64,000 nt of DNA from CAVVGZ01 sp963747965 (GTDB lineage Bacteria; Chloroflexota; Anaerolineae; Anaerolineales; Anaerolineaceae): NCBI GenBank assembly GCA_963747965.1, contig CAVVGZ010000005.1, forward strand, positions 62,001 to 126,000, written 5' to 3'. The translations under genes and the position numbers were made by a program. Within the stretch, counting starts at the first letter, position 1. Every line of letters begins with the position of its first letter. The notes beneath the pieces were generated by a model that was not told the DNA's origin, searched no databases, and was given only the letters and a program-made list of their open reading frames with translations. Shown here piece by piece: positions 1 to 8,436 of the stretch.

Positions 1-2
1 AT

Positions 3-335
3 CCCAATGCCGCCGGGCTTTACGACCAGCTGCGCCTGCAGTTTCCTACGGTCAGCCTGGCGACCATCTATAAAACCCTGGCGCTTCTTAAAGAGGAGGG
101 GGAGGTGCTGGAAATTGACCTGCATTCCGAGAGTCACTATGACGGAAACAAGCCTTACCCCCACCCTCACCTGATATGCAGCCGATGCTGCAAGATCCTG
201 GATGGTGATGAAGTAATTTTCATAGACAGGTTAAACCAGGAGATAAAGGAAAAATACGACTTCCGGGTAGAGCAGTCCCAACTGCTATTCTATGGAATTT
301 GTGCAGAGTGCTGGTCTAAAAACCAGCAAGGTTAA
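3..335 (+). CDS. Fur-family regulator, PerR-like (5' truncated by window edge)
   Basis: The reading frame is open from base 3, so the N-terminus lies outside the window. The visible part starts inside the winged helix (FPTVSLATIYKTLALLKEEG), the DNA-recognition signature of Fur proteins. It continues with a metal-binding segment, PHPHLICSRC, and ends with YGICAECWSKN, which gives the two CxxC pairs of the structural Zn site. The ending strongly resembles Bacillus PerR (known family knowledge), and the next gene is katG, so a peroxide-sensing repressor is the best reading. Fur or Zur specificity cannot be excluded because the N-terminal His ligand is not visible. Confidence 0.85.
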   Translation, partial: PNAAGLYDQLRLQFPTVSLATIYKTLALLKEEGEVLEIDLHSESHYDGNKPYPHPHLICSRCCKILDGDEVIFIDRLNQEIKEKYDFRVEQSQLLFYGICAECWSKNQQG

Positions 336-1280
336 TCCTATGACATAGGAAAAAATCATTATCAACTCGGATTGGGTGAATTGGAACCGTCGAACGAAAT
401 ACCATATTAACTTTGAGTGAAAACAATTATTCCGTGCGGATTCTCCGTACGCCATGAAATCGAATTCTCGGCAAAAATCTCACCACAAATGCCGGTTTGT
501 TTCTATTGCAGGAGCATGGCAATAAGTATGGGATTTTTGATATGAAGGATAGCTATCTTGTTTTTGTCAATACGTCCACCAATACAATCCAAATGGACCA
601 AAGCAAAACCATGCTGTGCGGCAAATTGGTTGGAATTGAAAAACTGGATTGGTTGATATTATTGCAAAGCGATCCCCTGGTCTAAGAAATTTCCATTTCG
701 ATCAAGGAACCGGAAACGGTTTCAATATTTTTGGGGAACTTCAACTACAAAACATCACCTGTACCTGCGGCACTGGCGCAGGCAAGATATGCTGCTTGAA
801 GTACTCCTTTCTGGTTGGCAAGATCAACCGAACGGCCTGACGCTTGGTGATGGCATTTTCTGAGAAATATCCTTATCAAGATGTATATGAACAAAGCCTT
901 CCCTGAAAAAATCACCCAAATAACATCTTATCCCGATATTTGTGATATAAGTTGGGCCGAGAAAAATCATTTCAAACACCCGATTTTATGAAATGGATCG
1001 ATAATGGATGTTAAGAATGTTGTGAAATAGAGGAAGCTATGCTAAATTAAAGTGGATTCCGTAAAAACCATCACCCCGGAGAGGTGAAAATGTTGGCAAA
1101 ATATATCAAACGTGGAAATTCGAATGATAAATTTTTGGGGAGGTGAACGATAGCGATAATAATTATGTCAAAACTCTTTATTAATACCGGTAATTATCAT
1201 CCAGTAGCACCCTTTTTTATAAAAAGGTAACCTGGATACCTGCTATTTATCAATTCAAACCATAAAAAGGAGAAAATTCT
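336..1280. other. Long intergenic region upstream of katG
   Basis: About 945 bases without a recognisable gene. Short open frames at 497-685 (+) and 649-840 (+) have no good ribosome site and match no family I know. The region contains a PerR-type palindrome near its 3' end, annotated separately. Confidence 0.5.
1154..1168. promoter_or_regulatory. Candidate PerR box upstream of katG
   Basis: An 11-base perfect palindrome ATAATAATTAT (1156-1166) matches the inner part of the Bacillus PerR consensus TTATAATnATTATAA. Only the outer two bases on each side differ. It lies 113 bases before the katG start and downstream of a PerR-like regulator gene, so katG derepression by peroxide is a reasonable inference. 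Confidence 0.6.
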
Positions 1281-3059
1281 ATGGGTAAAGAAAGCAAAGA
1301 CCTCGTTGGCAAACAGACTGCCGGCAGCGGCACGACAAACCGGGATTGGTGGCCAAACCAGTTAAATCTTGATATTCTCCACCAACACTCTTCGAAATCC
1401 AATCCAATGGGAAAGGATTTCAATTATGCGGAAGAGTTTAAAAAGCTAGATCTGAATGCATTGAAGAAGGACCTGCGTGAACTGATGACCCAATCGCAGG
1501 AGTGGTGGCCCGCCGACTGGGGACATTACGGAGGTCTGATGATCCGTATGGCCTGGCATAGCGCCGGCACTTACCGCACCGGAGACGGTCGGGGCGGCGC
1601 AGGTAACGGCAGTCAGCGCCTTGCACCGCTTAACAGTTGGCCCGATAATGTCAATTTGGACAAGGCGCGGCGGTTATTGTGGCCGATCAAGCAAAAGTAT
1701 GCACAGAAAATTTCCTGGGCTGACCTGATGATCCTTGCCGGCAATGTCGCCCTGGAATCAATGGGTTTCAAGACCTTTGGTTTCGCCGGCGGCCGTGAGG
1801 ATATTTGGGAAGCAGAAAAGGACATTTACTGGGGTTCCGAAGACGCGTGGCTTGGAGACAAGCGCTACTCTGGTAACCGTGATCTTGAAAATCCACTGGC
1901 TGCGGTGCAGATGGGTCTCATCTATGTGAACCCGGAAGGACCAAACGGAGAGCCTATCCCTTCTGCTTCAGGGCATGATGTTCGTGAGACCTTCGGCCGC
2001 ATGGCGATGAATGATGAGGAAACAGTGGCACTCATTGCCGGTGGACATACTTTTGGCAAAGCGCATGGTGCGGGCGACCCGACGCTGGTCGGACCCGAAC
2101 CTGAAGGCGCTCCAATCGAACAGCAAGGCCTGGGCTGGAGCAACCGCTTTGGTACCGGCAAAGGCATTCATACTACCTCCAGCGGTGTCGAAGGCGCCTG
2201 GAAGCCAAATCCGACAAAATGGGATATGGGCTACCTGAAGGTTTTGTTCAAATATGAATGGGAATTGCTTAAAAGCCCTGCAGGAGCCTACATATGGTTG
2301 GCAAAAGATGTCGATGATGAGGACATGGTGGTCGATGCGCATGATCCAACCAAGAAACATCGACCGATGATGACAACGGCTGACCTTTCCCTTAAGTTTG
2401 ATCCTGCCTACGAAAAAATCGCCCGGCGTTACCTGGCAAATCCAGATGAATTCGCGGATGCTTTTGCCCGAGCCTGGTTCAAGTTGACACACCGCGATAT
2501 GGGGCCACGCAGCCGGTATCTCGGTCCGGAGGTTCCGACCGAGGAACTGATCTGGCAGGATCCTATTCCGGCTGTAAATCATAAACTTATCGGGGAGAAC
2601 GACATCGCCTCGCTTAAGGGCAAGATCCTGGCATCCGGACTTTCAGTATCCGAATTGGTTTCGACTGCCTGGGCGTCAGCATCCACCTTCCGTGGGTCCG
2701 ATAAACGCGGCGGCGCCAATGGTGCACGTATCCGCCTGGCACCGCAAAAGGATTGGGAAGTCAACGAACCTGAAAAACTATCCAAGGTTCTCAAGACCCT
2801 GGGGGATATTCAAACCAGCTTTAATAAAGCACAGACCGATGGTAAAAAGGTCTCACTGGCTGATCTGATTATCCTGGCTGGCTGCGCTGGCATCGAACAG
2901 GCTGCGAAGAATGCCGGCTATGCTGTAACCGTTCCATTCATCCCAGGACGCATGGATGCAACGCAGGAACAAACCGATGTCATTGTCCTTCGCTGTGTTG
3001 GAACCAAAGGCAGATGGATTCCGCAACTATCAAAAGACCCGCTATGCCGTTTCTGCTGA
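1281..3059 (+). CDS. katG: Catalase-peroxidase KatG, main fragment (frameshifted near 2982)
   Basis: Bifunctional haem catalase-peroxidase that destroys hydrogen peroxide. The start is preceded by AAAAGGAG. The distal haem triad is visible in MIRMAWHSAGTYRTGDGRGG (Arg, Trp, His). The Tyr (YVNPEGPNG) and Met (RMAMNDEE) of the Met-Tyr-Trp adduct are present, and the proximal His sits in GGHTFGKAHGAG. The N-terminal and most of the C-terminal peroxidase repeat are intact. After TDATQEQTDV-like residues at about 2981 the frame is lost by one extra base, and the last 26 residues of this ORF are out of frame. The correct continuation is 2983-3465; joined, the protein would be about 727 residues, the normal KatG length. 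Confidence 0.95.
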   Translation: MGKESKDLVGKQTAGSGTTNRDWWPNQLNLDILHQHSSKSNPMGKDFNYAEEFKKLDLNALKKDLRELMTQSQEWWPADWGHYGGLMIRMAWHSAGTYRTGDGRGGAGNGSQRLAPLNSWPDNVNLDKARRLLWPIKQKYAQKISWADLMILAGNVALESMGFKTFGFAGGREDIWEAEKDIYWGSEDAWLGDKRYSGNRDLENPLAAVQMGLIYVNPEGPNGEPIPSASGHDVRETFGRMAMNDEETVALIAGGHTFGKAHGAGDPTLVGPEPEGAPIEQQGLGWSNRFGTGKGIHTTSSGVEGAWKPNPTKWDMGYLKVLFKYEWELLKSPAGAYIWLAKDVDDEDMVVDAHDPTKKHRPMMTTADLSLKFDPAYEKIARRYLANPDEFADAFARAWFKLTHRDMGPRSRYLGPEVPTEELIWQDPIPAVNHKLIGENDIASLKGKILASGLSVSELVSTAWASASTFRGSDKRGGANGARIRLAPQKDWEVNEPEKLSKVLKTLGDIQTSFNKAQTDGKKVSLADLIILAGCAGIEQAAKNAGYAVTVPFIPGRMDATQEQTDVIVLRCVGTKGRWIPQLSKDPLCRFC

Positions 3060-3465
3060 GGAAATGCTTATTGACCGGGCACAACTTTTAACATTAACCG
3101 CTCCCGAGATGACGGTCCTAATTGGCGGTCTGCGTGTGTTGAATGCCAATTATGGCGGCTCGAAGCATGGTGTCTTCACCAGGAAAACCGAATCCCTCAC
3201 CAATGATTTCTTCGTGAACCTGCTGGACATGGGAACTGAGTGGAAGGCGACCTCGAATGATAAAGACCTGTTCGATGGGCATGATCGGGTGAGCGGAAAG
3301 GCAAAATGGACTGCCACTCGTGTTGATCTGGTCTTCGGATCCAACTCCCAGCTTCGTGCCCTGGCAGAGGTCTATGCCTGCCAGGACTCACAGGAAAAAT
3401 TCCTGCACGACTTCATTGCAGCCTGGAACAAGGTTATGAACCTGGATCGTTTTGATCTTGCCTGA
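2956..3465 (+). CDS. katG: KatG C-terminal fragment
   Basis: This frame carries the end of the C-terminal peroxidase-like domain, from SFAVLEPKADGFRNY through SKHGVFT and LTNDFFVNLLDMGTEW to the stop. All of these are standard KatG signatures. It is the +1 continuation of the preceding fragment, with the useful sequence starting at about 2983; its first residues overlap the upstream frame. It is probably not translated independently, since there is no ribosome site at 2956. Confidence 0.9.
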   Translation: MQRRNKPMSLSFAVLEPKADGFRNYQKTRYAVSAEEMLIDRAQLLTLTAPEMTVLIGGLRVLNANYGGSKHGVFTRKTESLTNDFFVNLLDMGTEWKATSNDKDLFDGHDRVSGKAKWTATRVDLVFGSNSQLRALAEVYACQDSQEKFLHDFIAAWNKVMNLDRFDLA

Positions 3466-3493
3466 TCGCAGTAAAAGCAGCATCGAATAAACA

Positions 3494-3531
3494 CAGCACC
3501 TACCAAGATTATCGGTAGGTGCTGTTATTTT
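3494..3531 (+). terminator. Rho-independent terminator of katG
   Basis: An 11-bp perfect stem CAGCACCTACC / GGTAGGTGCTG with a 9-base loop, followed by TTATTTT, 29 bases after the katG stop. Confidence 0.92.
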
Positions 3532-3649
3532 CCAATGGTATTTCCCGTGAACCTGTTTAAGGAGATGAATCAAATGATGTGATTCACAGAAAATATTTCC
3601 AAGTTCCTCTTGTCTTAGTTTATTGCGTTTGATACCCCGAATTAACTGC

Positions 3650-3677
3650 AATTACCCCTATCGAGATAGGGGTAATT
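3650..3677. terminator. Terminator-like hairpin between katG and rubrerythrin
   Basis: AATTACCCCTA and TAGGGGTAATT form an 11-bp perfect stem around a 6-base loop. It sits 20 bases beyond the rubrerythrin stop in the convergent gap, so it may end rubrerythrin transcription and insulate it from katG. Confidence 0.7.
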
Positions 3678-3697
3678 TGTTATTCTCAGTCTATTAT

Positions 3698-4195
3698 TTA
3701 TAGGGTATAAAATTTATCGCCGCGGATATTACAAATGGGGCATTTTTCCGGCCTGGAGCCCAATTCAATGTAGCCGCAGTTCGGGCAAAGGTAAAACTCG
3801 CTGACTTCCAGGTCTTTTCCATCCCGTACAGCTTCCAGTGCCTTGCTGTAAAGACGTGCATGGACCTCCTCAGCCTCTACGGCGTACTCGAACATGACTC
3901 GTGCTTTATGGGAGGATGCGATGGCTTCCTCGAGCATGGGTGGATACATTTCTGTATATTCGTAGGTTTCTCCGCTAATCGCAGTTTCGAGGTTAGCAAG
4001 GGTACTACCCATGCCATCCATGGCTTTAAAATGACCTTCGGCATGGGTGCGTTCGGCTTCGGCAGTGGTTTCAAAGAGCTTGGCGATATTGGCATAGCCA
4101 TCTCTGGCAGCCATTTTCGCAAAGGCGCGGTATTTTTGATACGCCTGGCTTTCACCTGCAAAGGCCGTTTTAAGATTGTCAGTTGTTTGGGACAT
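3698..4195 (-). CDS. rbr: Rubrerythrin
   Basis: Non-haem diiron peroxidase of anaerobes, 165 residues. The N-terminal ferritin-like four-helix domain shows FAGESQAYQKY, AEAERTHAEGHF, SGETYEYTEMYP and AVEAEEVHARLY, which carry the diiron Glu/His ligands. The C-terminus is a rubredoxin-like FeS4 domain with CPNCGY and CPICN. The ATG at 4195 is preferred over an upstream TTG at 4210 because GGAG lies 8 bases before it. It follows a cyclophilin gene in the same direction and is convergent with katG. Together with the PerR-like gene this makes a peroxide-defence group. A perfect TTATAAT half-site lies 20 bases upstream of the start, but no full PerR box is visible. Confidence 0.96.
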   Translation of the reverse strand: MSQTTDNLKTAFAGESQAYQKYRAFAKMAARDGYANIAKLFETTAEAERTHAEGHFKAMDGMGSTLANLETAISGETYEYTEMYPPMLEEAIASSHKARVMFEYAVEAEEVHARLYSKALEAVRDGKDLEVSEFYLCPNCGYIELGSRPEKCPICNIRGDKFYTL

Positions 4196-4294
4196 AGGGT
4201 TCTCCGTCAATTGGTTATAATTTTCTATTCATGGATCGATCATATCTGTACACATATTTATTTGTAAATCCAGATATGTGATAATAAATTCGAT

Positions 4295-4777
4295 TTATTC
4301 GCCTTCCCTGACTGTTATGGAAATTATCTCATCACCCTGCTGGATGATATTTACCACATCCATTCCATAAACTACCCGGCCAAATACGGTGTGTTTTCCA
4401 TTTAAATGGGGTTGGGGTGAATGGGTTATGAAGAACTGGCTGCCGTTGGTACCGGGACCGGCATTTGCCATGGAGATTACCCCGGTTTCATGCATAAGGG
4501 GGTTGCCTATAAATTCGTCCTCAAATTTATAGCCCGGCCCCCCACGACCGGTTCCAGTAGGATCTCCTCCCTGGATCATAAAATTGGCAATTACCCGGTG
4601 GAAGGTTACCCCATTGTAAAATCCCTGGCGAGCTAAGAAGACAAAATTATTTACGGTTTTCGGGGCATACTTGGGATAAAGATCAATCTCTATGGTGCCC
4701 CGGGAGGTTTCCATTTGGACAGTATAGTTCATGTCCTGGTTGATTTCCATCTGCGGTGGTTTTGGCCAGCTTTTCAT
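4295..4777 (-). CDS. Cyclophilin-type peptidyl-prolyl cis-trans isomerase
   Basis: 160 residues, a single compact cyclophilin domain. Core motifs are visible: FHRVIANFMIQGGDPTGTGRGG (catalytic Arg and Phe/Met/Gln), SMANAGPGTNGSQFFIT and LNGKHTVFGRVVYGMDVV. There is no signal peptide, so it is cytoplasmic. AGGAAAGG lies 9 bases before the ATG. It precedes rubrerythrin by 99 bases. That gap holds inverted repeats CATATCTG/CAGATATG (4241-4248, 4271-4278) and AATAAAT/ATTTATT over the stop codon, so coupling to rubrerythrin is uncertain. Confidence 0.95.
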   Translation of the reverse strand: MKSWPKPPQMEINQDMNYTVQMETSRGTIEIDLYPKYAPKTVNNFVFLARQGFYNGVTFHRVIANFMIQGGDPTGTGRGGPGYKFEDEFIGNPLMHETGVISMANAGPGTNGSQFFITHSPQPHLNGKHTVFGRVVYGMDVVNIIQQGDEIISITVREGE

Positions 4778-4972
4778 ATTGATAAACCTTTCCTGTCGAT
4801 GTACCTGATACGATATTAATAACCAGGATTTATATTATCTTCCTATTATAACGGATTGTTGATTTTTTCCATCGCCTGAAAATAGAAAGTTTCAAGCGTT
4901 TCACAATCCTGAGATCTTTCAGAGGAATGAATTCAGACGAACCGAACTCAATTTTATACAGACCAGGGTAGA

Positions 4973-6430
4973 TCATTCTTTCAAATGGTAGGGAACATCG
5001 ATGATAATGCGCTCTACTCTACTCTTACGGCGTTTATATAACAAGGAATTCTTGATTTCCTTTGCCGACTGGTTATGCAAATATTCCTGCCAGGTCGAAG
5101 CCGGGATCAGCTCGGGAAGGATTAACACAGCCTGCTGACCATCGTTATGCTCCAGGTCGGTCTGTTCCAGGAAAGCAAGCAGCGGCTCGGATATTGAACG
5201 ATAAGGCGAAGGAATTAATACAAATTCAATATCAGGAAACCAGACATTCCACCGTCTGAGTAATTCCTCTTCATCTGGACCCGGATCGATATCAATGAAC
5301 ACTGCGGTGATCTTATCAGAAATAGACCGGGCAAAATTTACCGCATCCACCATGCCGCGGTGGACGCCAGAAACGGGCATGACCACGCGGGGTTTTGGAA
5401 AAGGTCGCAGCGAGGGCGGCAGCCCGCGCATTGTAAGCTGGTTTGAGACATCCCTGTAATGCTGGCGGATTTTGAGGAAAATATATACCAATCCCGGAAT
5501 GACCAGTACGGATATCCAAGCCCCTTCCAGGAATTTGCTCATGCCAACGACTGCCAGGGTGAAGGCTGTGATGGTCGCTCCGATGCCGTTGATAAAAGCC
5601 TTGATTTTCCAGCCCGGATCCTTCACCCGAAACCAGTGGATCACCATGCCAGCCTGGGAAAGTGTGAAGGCAGTGAAGGCGCCAACCGCAAACAAGGGTA
5701 CCAGGGCGTGCGAACTACCGTTAAAAGTAATGATCAACACGGCGGTTAATATGGATAAGTAAGAGAATCCCATTGTTGTATACCAGGCGGTCGCCAATGT
5801 TGAAAAGCTGGCGGGGCATGAATTTATCTTTGGCCATATGGCGGTTATACGCGGAAAACCTGCGAAACTGGTGTTGGCGGCAACTGCGAGCACTGCCAGG
5901 GTGGAGAACTGAACCAGGTAATACATAGGTCCGTCACCAAGCAACTTGCGCGCCAGGGCAGACAGGATTGTTTCATTGGGTCCGGCAATAATCCCAAAAT
6001 ATTGGGTCAAACCCACGCTCCCCAGAAACAGGATTGCCATCAAAATGGCCATAATGATTAATGTTTTCCGGGCATTCAACCATTCGATTGGTTTGAAAAC
6101 AGGCACACCATTGCTGATTGCTTCAATGCCGGTGAGGGCTGTGCAGCCAGCCGAGAAGGCATGCATGATGAGAAATAAAGATAGTGGCGCGATTGCGGGA
6201 GGTGCAGAAGCAGCCAAGGTGTTGGGGAATCTTGTGACAGATGCCTGGATCAAGCCATACAATAGCATTCCTATGAAAGAGAAGAGAAAAGGTATACCGG
6301 AACCGCCATAGCAGTTCCAGATTCCCGCAGTCCCCGCAAATTGAGCAGGGTTAAAACAACCAGCAGACTGAGCGCGATTCCAATCCGGTAACGGCCATAA
6401 TCCCGGAAAAGCTGAAGCAATCGCTGCCAC
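4973..6430 (-). CDS. kimA: KimA-like APC-superfamily K+ permease, main fragment
   Basis: Most of a polytopic APC-fold permease followed by a cytosolic USP-like domain. Identifying features against Bacillus KimA, recalled from family knowledge, are HAFSAGCTALTGIEAISNGVP, VLAVAANTSFAGFPR, FTLSQAGMVIHWFR and the conserved tail LHNQSAKEI...DVPYHLKE. The C-terminal domain starts at about PRVVMPVSGVHRGMVDAV. KimA imports potassium and is controlled by c-di-AMP. About the first 45 residues are partly out of frame: an extra T near 6413 and a missing base in the CTTTT run near 6296 scramble the segment between AAIASAFPGLWP and LFLFSFIGM. The N-terminus is the next fragment. The gene as written cannot be translated in full. 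Confidence 0.85.
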   Translation of the reverse strand: MAAIASAFPGLWPLPDWNRAQSAGCFNPAQFAGTAGIWNCYGGSGIPFLFSFIGMLLYGLIQASVTRFPNTLAASAPPAIAPLSLFLIMHAFSAGCTALTGIEAISNGVPVFKPIEWLNARKTLIIMAILMAILFLGSVGLTQYFGIIAGPNETILSALARKLLGDGPMYYLVQFSTLAVLAVAANTSFAGFPRITAIWPKINSCPASFSTLATAWYTTMGFSYLSILTAVLIITFNGSSHALVPLFAVGAFTAFTLSQAGMVIHWFRVKDPGWKIKAFINGIGATITAFTLAVVGMSKFLEGAWISVLVIPGLVYIFLKIRQHYRDVSNQLTMRGLPPSLRPFPKPRVVMPVSGVHRGMVDAVNFARSISDKITAVFIDIDPGPDEEELLRRWNVWFPDIEFVLIPSPYRSISEPLLAFLEQTDLEHNDGQQAVLILPELIPASTWQEYLHNQSAKEIKNSLLYKRRKSRVERIIIDVPYHLKE

Positions 6431-6818
6431 CCCTGCGGTTAAGACTTACCGCTGCGGTCAGAATATAATCCAGCAGCAACGCCCCGCCAGCCACAAGACC
6501 AGGGAGTGTCCCTAAATTTTCGCGGGCAACAATGTAGGAGCCGCCACCGGATGGATATCCGCGGATGGTTTGCGCATAGGATAATGCGACGATACCCAGG
6601 AGAATGGTAATTGCTAATGCAATCGGGAACTGCAAATACAAGCCTGCTGATCCAGCAATAACCAGTCCCAGGTAGATTTCCTGGTTTGCATAGGCAATAG
6701 AGGAAAGCGCGTCAGGGGAAAATGCTGCCAACGCCCTGACTTTGTTGAGCCGTTTTTCCGCCATCATATGGGATGGTAAGGGTGAGCCTGTCAGAAAATA
6801 TTTTAATTTATTGAGCAT
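6351..6818 (-). CDS. kimA: KimA-like permease, N-terminal fragment
   Basis: The first about 128 residues match the KimA start: FLTGSPLPSHMMAEKRLNKV, then ALAAFSPDALSSIAYANQEI, YPSGGGSYIVARENLG and ALLLDYILTAAVSL. After AVSL the frame is shifted by an extra A (about 6453) and the remaining residues are nonsense. The correct continuation is 4973-6430. Three independent one-base shifts lie within about 160 bases. There is a GGGG ribosome site before the ATG. Confidence 0.85.
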   Translation of the reverse strand: MLNKLKYFLTGSPLPSHMMAEKRLNKVRALAAFSPDALSSIAYANQEIYLGLVIAGSAGLYLQFPIALAITILLGIVALSYAQTIRGYPSGGGSYIVARENLGTLPGLVAGGALLLDYILTAAVSLNRRGGSDCFSFSGIMAVTGLESRSVCWLF

Positions 6819-6843
6819 AAATATCCCCAGGAATTTTGTGTTG

Positions 6844-6868
6844 TTCCTTTCTCGTTCTGAGAAAGGAA
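6844..6868 (-). promoter_or_regulatory. Leader hairpin upstream of the KimA-like gene
   Basis: Perfect 10-bp stem TTCCTTTCTC / GAGAAAGGAA with a 5-base loop, 26 bases before the start codon. No U-run follows, so it is not a simple terminator. It could be an RNA element or an operator. The conserved core of the ydaO/yuaA c-di-AMP riboswitch, which controls kimA in Bacillus, was not found. Confidence 0.45.
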
Positions 6869-7519
6869 TCGGAAGACGTCAGGCGGCATTAGAACAAAAA
6901 TAATAAGAAATAGTTTACTAAACCCGCAGAAATTAGTAAAAGAAAAATTGTTTGGGCTATTGCTGGTTTTTCTTTCCCCGGATTTTAATAATCTCTCCTG
7001 GCAGGTCTCATGAGTAACATAACTACATGATACCTGTCCAATGCGGAGCATCTGGATTGTGAGCAGCTGGATTAAGCTGTTGGATATTTTCAGAGTCGGT
7101 TTCTTCCTGATGTTATCGGTTCCAATCCCAATCCCGGTATCATGACGGTTGGATGTATTAGAAATAATCAGGTTCAATGCTGCAATTCACTCCTGCATAA
7201 CCAATTGATAAATTTCTACCGTTACCATTGGCTTGCTTCTGGGCATGTATCAGACCTGGAATTATAGACAATTGTACTCTTTTAATATTTAATTACACTT
7301 TTTGGAAAAGATTTATCGTTGATCCACCTATTGGATCAATCCGCGGAACATCTACAGGACCTTACAAGAACCGGGAAAATGTAAAAAAAGGCAGTAGTAT
7401 TCATCAGCAGTATTAATAACAGATCATCAACCTTCGACATCAACCTTCGACAAATGACTTGAATGTACCGTTCCGGGATGATAAAATCAAGCAACATTTC
7501 CATTAATCTGTGGTTTCCT
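6869..7519. other. Intergenic region between kimA-like and UbiA-like genes
   Basis: About 650 bases with no recognisable gene. A 13-base tandem direct repeat CATCAACCTTCGA occurs at 7425-7437 and 7438-7450. Divergent promoters for the two flanking genes should lie here, but I cannot assign them. Confidence 0.4.
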
Positions 7520-7858
7520 ATGCAATCATCTCAAATTCCTCCCGCCATGATTTCAGAAGAGCGAACCCGTCCGATTCGCTTCATTAAAATATTGCTTTTC
7601 AGCGCATCGATTATCCCGACGCTGGTGGCGGGAGCTCTTGCATTTGCGGATGGCTATTCGAACTTATCGTGGTTAATACTAGCTGGAATAGGTTTATTTA
7701 TCGGTCAGGCTGGCGGTGATTATTTGTATTACTATTTCACACACTTTCATACGGATACGCGCGATGCCCACACCAAAATATTTGCCGGCTGGAAGCCGCT
7801 CTTTGCAGGCAGTTGGTTAAAAACGAACATACCCTGCATGCCGGGATTGTTTGCTTAA
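7520..7858 (+). CDS. UbiA-family-like membrane protein 1, N-terminal fragment
   Basis: A hydrophobic protein with the same layout as the adjacent full UbiA prenyltransferase. It contains LFSASIIPTLVAGALAF and then GLFIGQAGGDYLYYYFTHFHTDTRDAHTK at the position where the family has its first Asp-rich substrate motif (NDxxD). Here that motif is degenerate. The frame is broken at TTAAAAACG (about 7818-7823), where one A missing from an A-run would restore the join to the next fragment. The start is uncertain: ATG 7520 or 7547, neither with a good ribosome site. Confidence 0.65.
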   Translation: MQSSQIPPAMISEERTRPIRFIKILLFSASIIPTLVAGALAFADGYSNLSWLILAGIGLFIGQAGGDYLYYYFTHFHTDTRDAHTKIFAGWKPLFAGSWLKTNIPCMPGLFA

Positions 7859-8424
7859 TGATTGCTTTGGTTATCGGGGTGTATTTTTATCTCCAGCTGG
7901 GTGCAGCTGTGCTTATCCTGGCACTGGCTGGAGGATTGATTGCCATTTTTTTTACGCCGTTGATGATGCGCGGCTTCAAAGAGCCAGTGGTCTTCCTGAC
8001 GTTTGGACCATTAAGCATGCTGGGTGTAGATTATGTGCTCACCCAGCAGTTCAGACTGGAACCCTTGATTGCATCCCTTCCAATCGGATTTCTGGTTACC
8101 CTGGTGGCTTATCTCAAGGGGGCCCATTACCGGATTTTGGAGGATTCCGAAAGCACCATTATCCTCAACCTGAAACCAAATACAGCGGCTGTCCTGCTCG
8201 CAATGGCATACCTTGCATTAATTGCCGGGGCGTTTTCCATCTATCTTGAACCAGCGGTTTTGCTGGGTCTGTTAACCGTTCCTTATGCGATTATCCTGGT
8301 CAAGAAATTAAAGACGTATAAAAATATTAGTGATTATTTATGGGCGACCGTGTATGCATTACAGGTCTTCATCATCACCGGGCTGTTGATGGCTGGTGGA
8401 TTACTTATTTCTGCTTCCTGGTAG
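7813..8424 (+). CDS. UbiA-family-like membrane protein 1, C-terminal fragment
   Basis: Continuation of the preceding fragment from KNEHTLHAGIVC onwards, with about six membrane segments. FTPLMMRGFKEPVVFLTFGPLSMLGVDYVLTQ aligns with the TSPPFQLNYRGFGE...FLAFGPM block of the next gene. The second Asp-rich motif of UbiA enzymes (NxxDxxxD) is replaced by LVAYLKGAHYRILEDSES, so prenyltransferase activity is doubtful. It ends 12 bases before the next gene, suggesting co-transcription. It may be a degenerate partner or a decaying duplicate. Confidence 0.7.
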   Translation: MVKNEHTLHAGIVCLMIALVIGVYFYLQLGAAVLILALAGGLIAIFFTPLMMRGFKEPVVFLTFGPLSMLGVDYVLTQQFRLEPLIASLPIGFLVTLVAYLKGAHYRILEDSESTIILNLKPNTAAVLLAMAYLALIAGAFSIYLEPAVLLGLLTVPYAIILVKKLKTYKNISDYLWATVYALQVFIITGLLMAGGLLISASW

Positions 8425-8436
8425 GAGAAATTACAA

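Noticed and set aside
497..840. Open frames upstream of katG
   Set aside because: No family resemblance, weak starts, and overlap in two frames without a shared product.
4215..4229. PerR box before rubrerythrin
   Set aside because: Only the first half-site TTATAAT matches; the second half does not.
6869..7200. Possible ydaO/yuaA c-di-AMP riboswitch upstream of the KimA-like gene
   Set aside because: The conserved core segments expected for that riboswitch are not found on the minus strand.
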